A stretch of DNA of 5,699 nucleotides from Bacteroidales bacterium (GTDB lineage: Bacteria > Bacteroidota > Bacteroidia > Bacteroidales > JAAUTT01). This document shows, piece by piece, positions 4,687-5,699 of the stretch. The stretch is from the NCBI GenBank assembly GCA_012031335.1, contig JAAUTT010000347.1:1-5699 (forward strand), in the 5' to 3' direction. Both the position numbers and the translations under genes were made by a program. The notes below the pieces were generated by a model that had not been told where the DNA came from, ran no database searches, and saw only the letters and a list, made by a program, of their open reading frames with translations. Every line of letters begins with the position of its first letter. Within the stretch, counting starts at the first letter, position 1.

Positions 4687-4717
4687 TTTGACCCCAAATT
4701 TAAATTAAGTATCTTTA
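4687..4717 (+). promoter_or_regulatory. Candidate Bacteroidota -33/-7 promoter of the trkH-like gene
   Basis: TTTG (4687-4690) and TATCTTTA (4710-4717) are separated by 19 bases. The known Bacteroidota housekeeping consensus is TTTG, 19-21 bases, then TAnnTTTG; only the last base of the -7 box differs. This would give a leader of roughly 60 bases before the ATG at 4786. A TTGACA at 4675-4680 has no well-placed partner. Confidence 0.4.
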
Positions 4718-4785
4718 TGCTTAAATGTACATGACACAAGGTTCGAAAAAGTATAGTATTGTCACGTTTACAATGAATCTGAATT

Positions 4786-5097
4786 ATGAAGCTGAGAGCA
4801 TTTAGAATTAGAGAACAAGTTTTTAAACAAATATTCCGAATTTATGATTTTTTTATTAAGACAAAAGAAAACATAAATTCTTTGTCTCTTTTTATTTTTA
4901 CAATTGCTACAATCCTTTTCATTTGTCTTTTTATTTTTGATATTGGTTATAATACATACGAAAAACTAATAATTATAGTTTTAGTTATTTATTGGTTATC
5001 CTTTTTCGTCCAAGGTCTTAATAGAATTCACCCAAATCAATTTAAAAACTGGAAAACATTTATAATTAAAATGTTGATTTTATTGGGGTATTCATAA
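4786..5097 (+). pseudogene. TrkH/KtrB-family potassium transporter, N-terminal segment before frame break
   Basis: This 103-residue open frame has a basic, amphipathic start (MKLRAFRIREQVFKQIFRIYDFF), two membrane segments (about 34-54, LFIFTIATILFICLFIFDIGY, and 60-77, KLIIIVLVIYWLSFFVQG) and a short loop LNRIHPNQFKNWKTFIIKML. From memory this matches the N-terminal extension of Bacteroidota TrkH-like proteins, where the second segment leads to an 'F-x-P-x-x-F' loop. The frame stops at 5095-5097 after LLGYS. The transporter body resumes in a different frame from about 5130. The frame in between (GIHNYLAKFKFIDIIP) could join the two by a 1-base change near the GGGG at 5085-5088 and another near 5125-5140. 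Either the gene is decaying or the sequence has indel errors. Confidence 0.6.
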
Positions 5098-5129
5098 TTA
5101 TTTAGCCAAATTCAAATTTATTGATATAA

Positions 5130-5699
5130 TACCTTTCCAATTTACTTCAAACAAAAGCAATTCTATTTTGTTCCTTATTATTAGTAATAACCGAAATACA
5201 CCATTTGTCCAATTTCTTTAATACATTAAATCTTCCTACCTCAGTTTTATTTGCGGGGAGCTTCTTAATAATAATTTTTATTGGTAGTGGATTACTGATG
5301 CTCCCTAATGCAACTTTTCAGCCCATATCTTATTTTGAGGCTTTGTTTACTTCTGTAAGTGCTGTTTGTGTTACAGGGTTGGTAGTTGTGGATACTGCCT
5401 CAGTTTTTACTCCTTTGGGAAAATCAATAATTTTAATCCTTATACAAATTGGGGGATTGGGGATAATGGCATTTACGGGATTGTTTGGATATATCTTTTC
5501 GGGGTCTGCGTCTATAAAAGAAAGATTATTCCTGAAAGACATTTTTTCGGGGGAGAAACTTAGTGGCATGTTTAAACTGTTAACGAAAATTATTCTGTTA
5601 ACAGTTATTATTGAAGGCATAGGAGCTTTTCTTATATATCATTCTTTAAGCAGCCAGTGGGGTGATAAGCTTTCATTATCGCTTTTTCATTCAATATCT
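5130..5699 (+). CDS. TrkH/KtrB-family potassium uptake channel subunit, 5' frame-broken, continues past window
   Basis: The third forward frame is open from just after the TAA at 5127-5129 to the window edge. It encodes LLLVITEIHHLSNFF, then a membrane helix LFAGSFLIIIFIGSGLLMLP and FEALFTSVSAVCVTGLVVVDTASVFTPLGKSIILILIQIGGLGIMAF. SAVCVTGL is the first selectivity-filter pore loop of Trk/Ktr/HKT potassium channels, and 'T-P-L-G-K' plus 'IQIGGLGI' is the second helix of that repeat. The next helix starts near FKLLTKIILLTVIIEGIGAFLIYH. The full protein has four such pore repeats and works with a cytoplasmic TrkA/KtrA RCK subunit to import K+. No credible ATG begins this frame, so it should be the continuation of the ORF at 4786. 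Confidence 0.85.

Noticed and set aside
4786..5097. Independent small two-helix membrane protein
   Set aside because: Its sequence fits the N-terminal extension of TrkH-like transporters and the pore-bearing part follows in another frame, so a broken single gene is more likely.
5366..5563. 65-codon plus-strand open frame (and the antisense frame at 5330-5620)
   Set aside because: Both overlap the TrkH selectivity-filter region in wrong frames; the third forward frame carries the SAVCVTGL motif.

Overview
The window looks like Bacteroidota chromosome or a Bacteroidota metagenome contig. It is AT-rich and carries an ECF sigma factor paired with a FecR-type anti-sigma factor. Start codons sit behind A-rich leaders rather than clear Shine-Dalgarno sites. 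One promoter candidate fits the Bacteroidota -33/-7 pattern (TTTG-N19-TAnnTTTG-like). No rRNA, tRNA, CRISPR array, integrase or transposase was found.

Region 1 (1-1669): a plus-strand C-terminal piece of a GH94/GH36-type carbohydrate-active protein runs head-on into a minus-strand FecR gene. Both lose their expected C-termini at about 200-240, so this is a rearrangement or assembly junction. Upstream of FecR on the minus strand lie its ECF sigma factor and a 73-residue protein resembling a stand-alone RNA polymerase alpha C-terminal domain.

Region 2 (1670-2326): a 657-bp divergent intergenic region without a convincing gene. It is rich in structure: a 113-bp nested inverted repeat with a direct repeat around it, a REP-like CCCTTCTC/GAGAAGGG hairpin, and a perfect 13+1+13 palindrome 56 bp before the next gene.

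Region 3 (2327-4235): a compact replication-like module on the plus strand. It encodes a HTH_17/excisionase-type DNA-binding protein, a winged-helix replication-initiator-like protein and a DnaC/IstB-family AAA+ ATPase that overlaps it by 17 bp. Inside the initiator gene, over its variable linker, is a cluster of TGCAC/GTGCA iterons. They are mostly spaced about one or two helical turns apart and are followed directly by a 32-bp tract with only two G/C bases. This reproduces the layout of the lambda origin inside gene O, upstream of helicase loader gene P. Downstream of the ATPase is a hairpin and then an 11-bp-period array of GATTGAAA-type repeats.

Region 4 (4236-5699): an orphan single-domain receiver with Glu at the phospho-acceptor position, then a TrkH/KtrB-family potassium transporter. 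The transporter reading frame is broken around 5083-5140 and runs off the right edge.

Working model (inference): region 3 is the replication core of a small mobile replicon, prophage or satellite, either decayed or continuing without a visible integrase, set between ordinary chromosomal genes.
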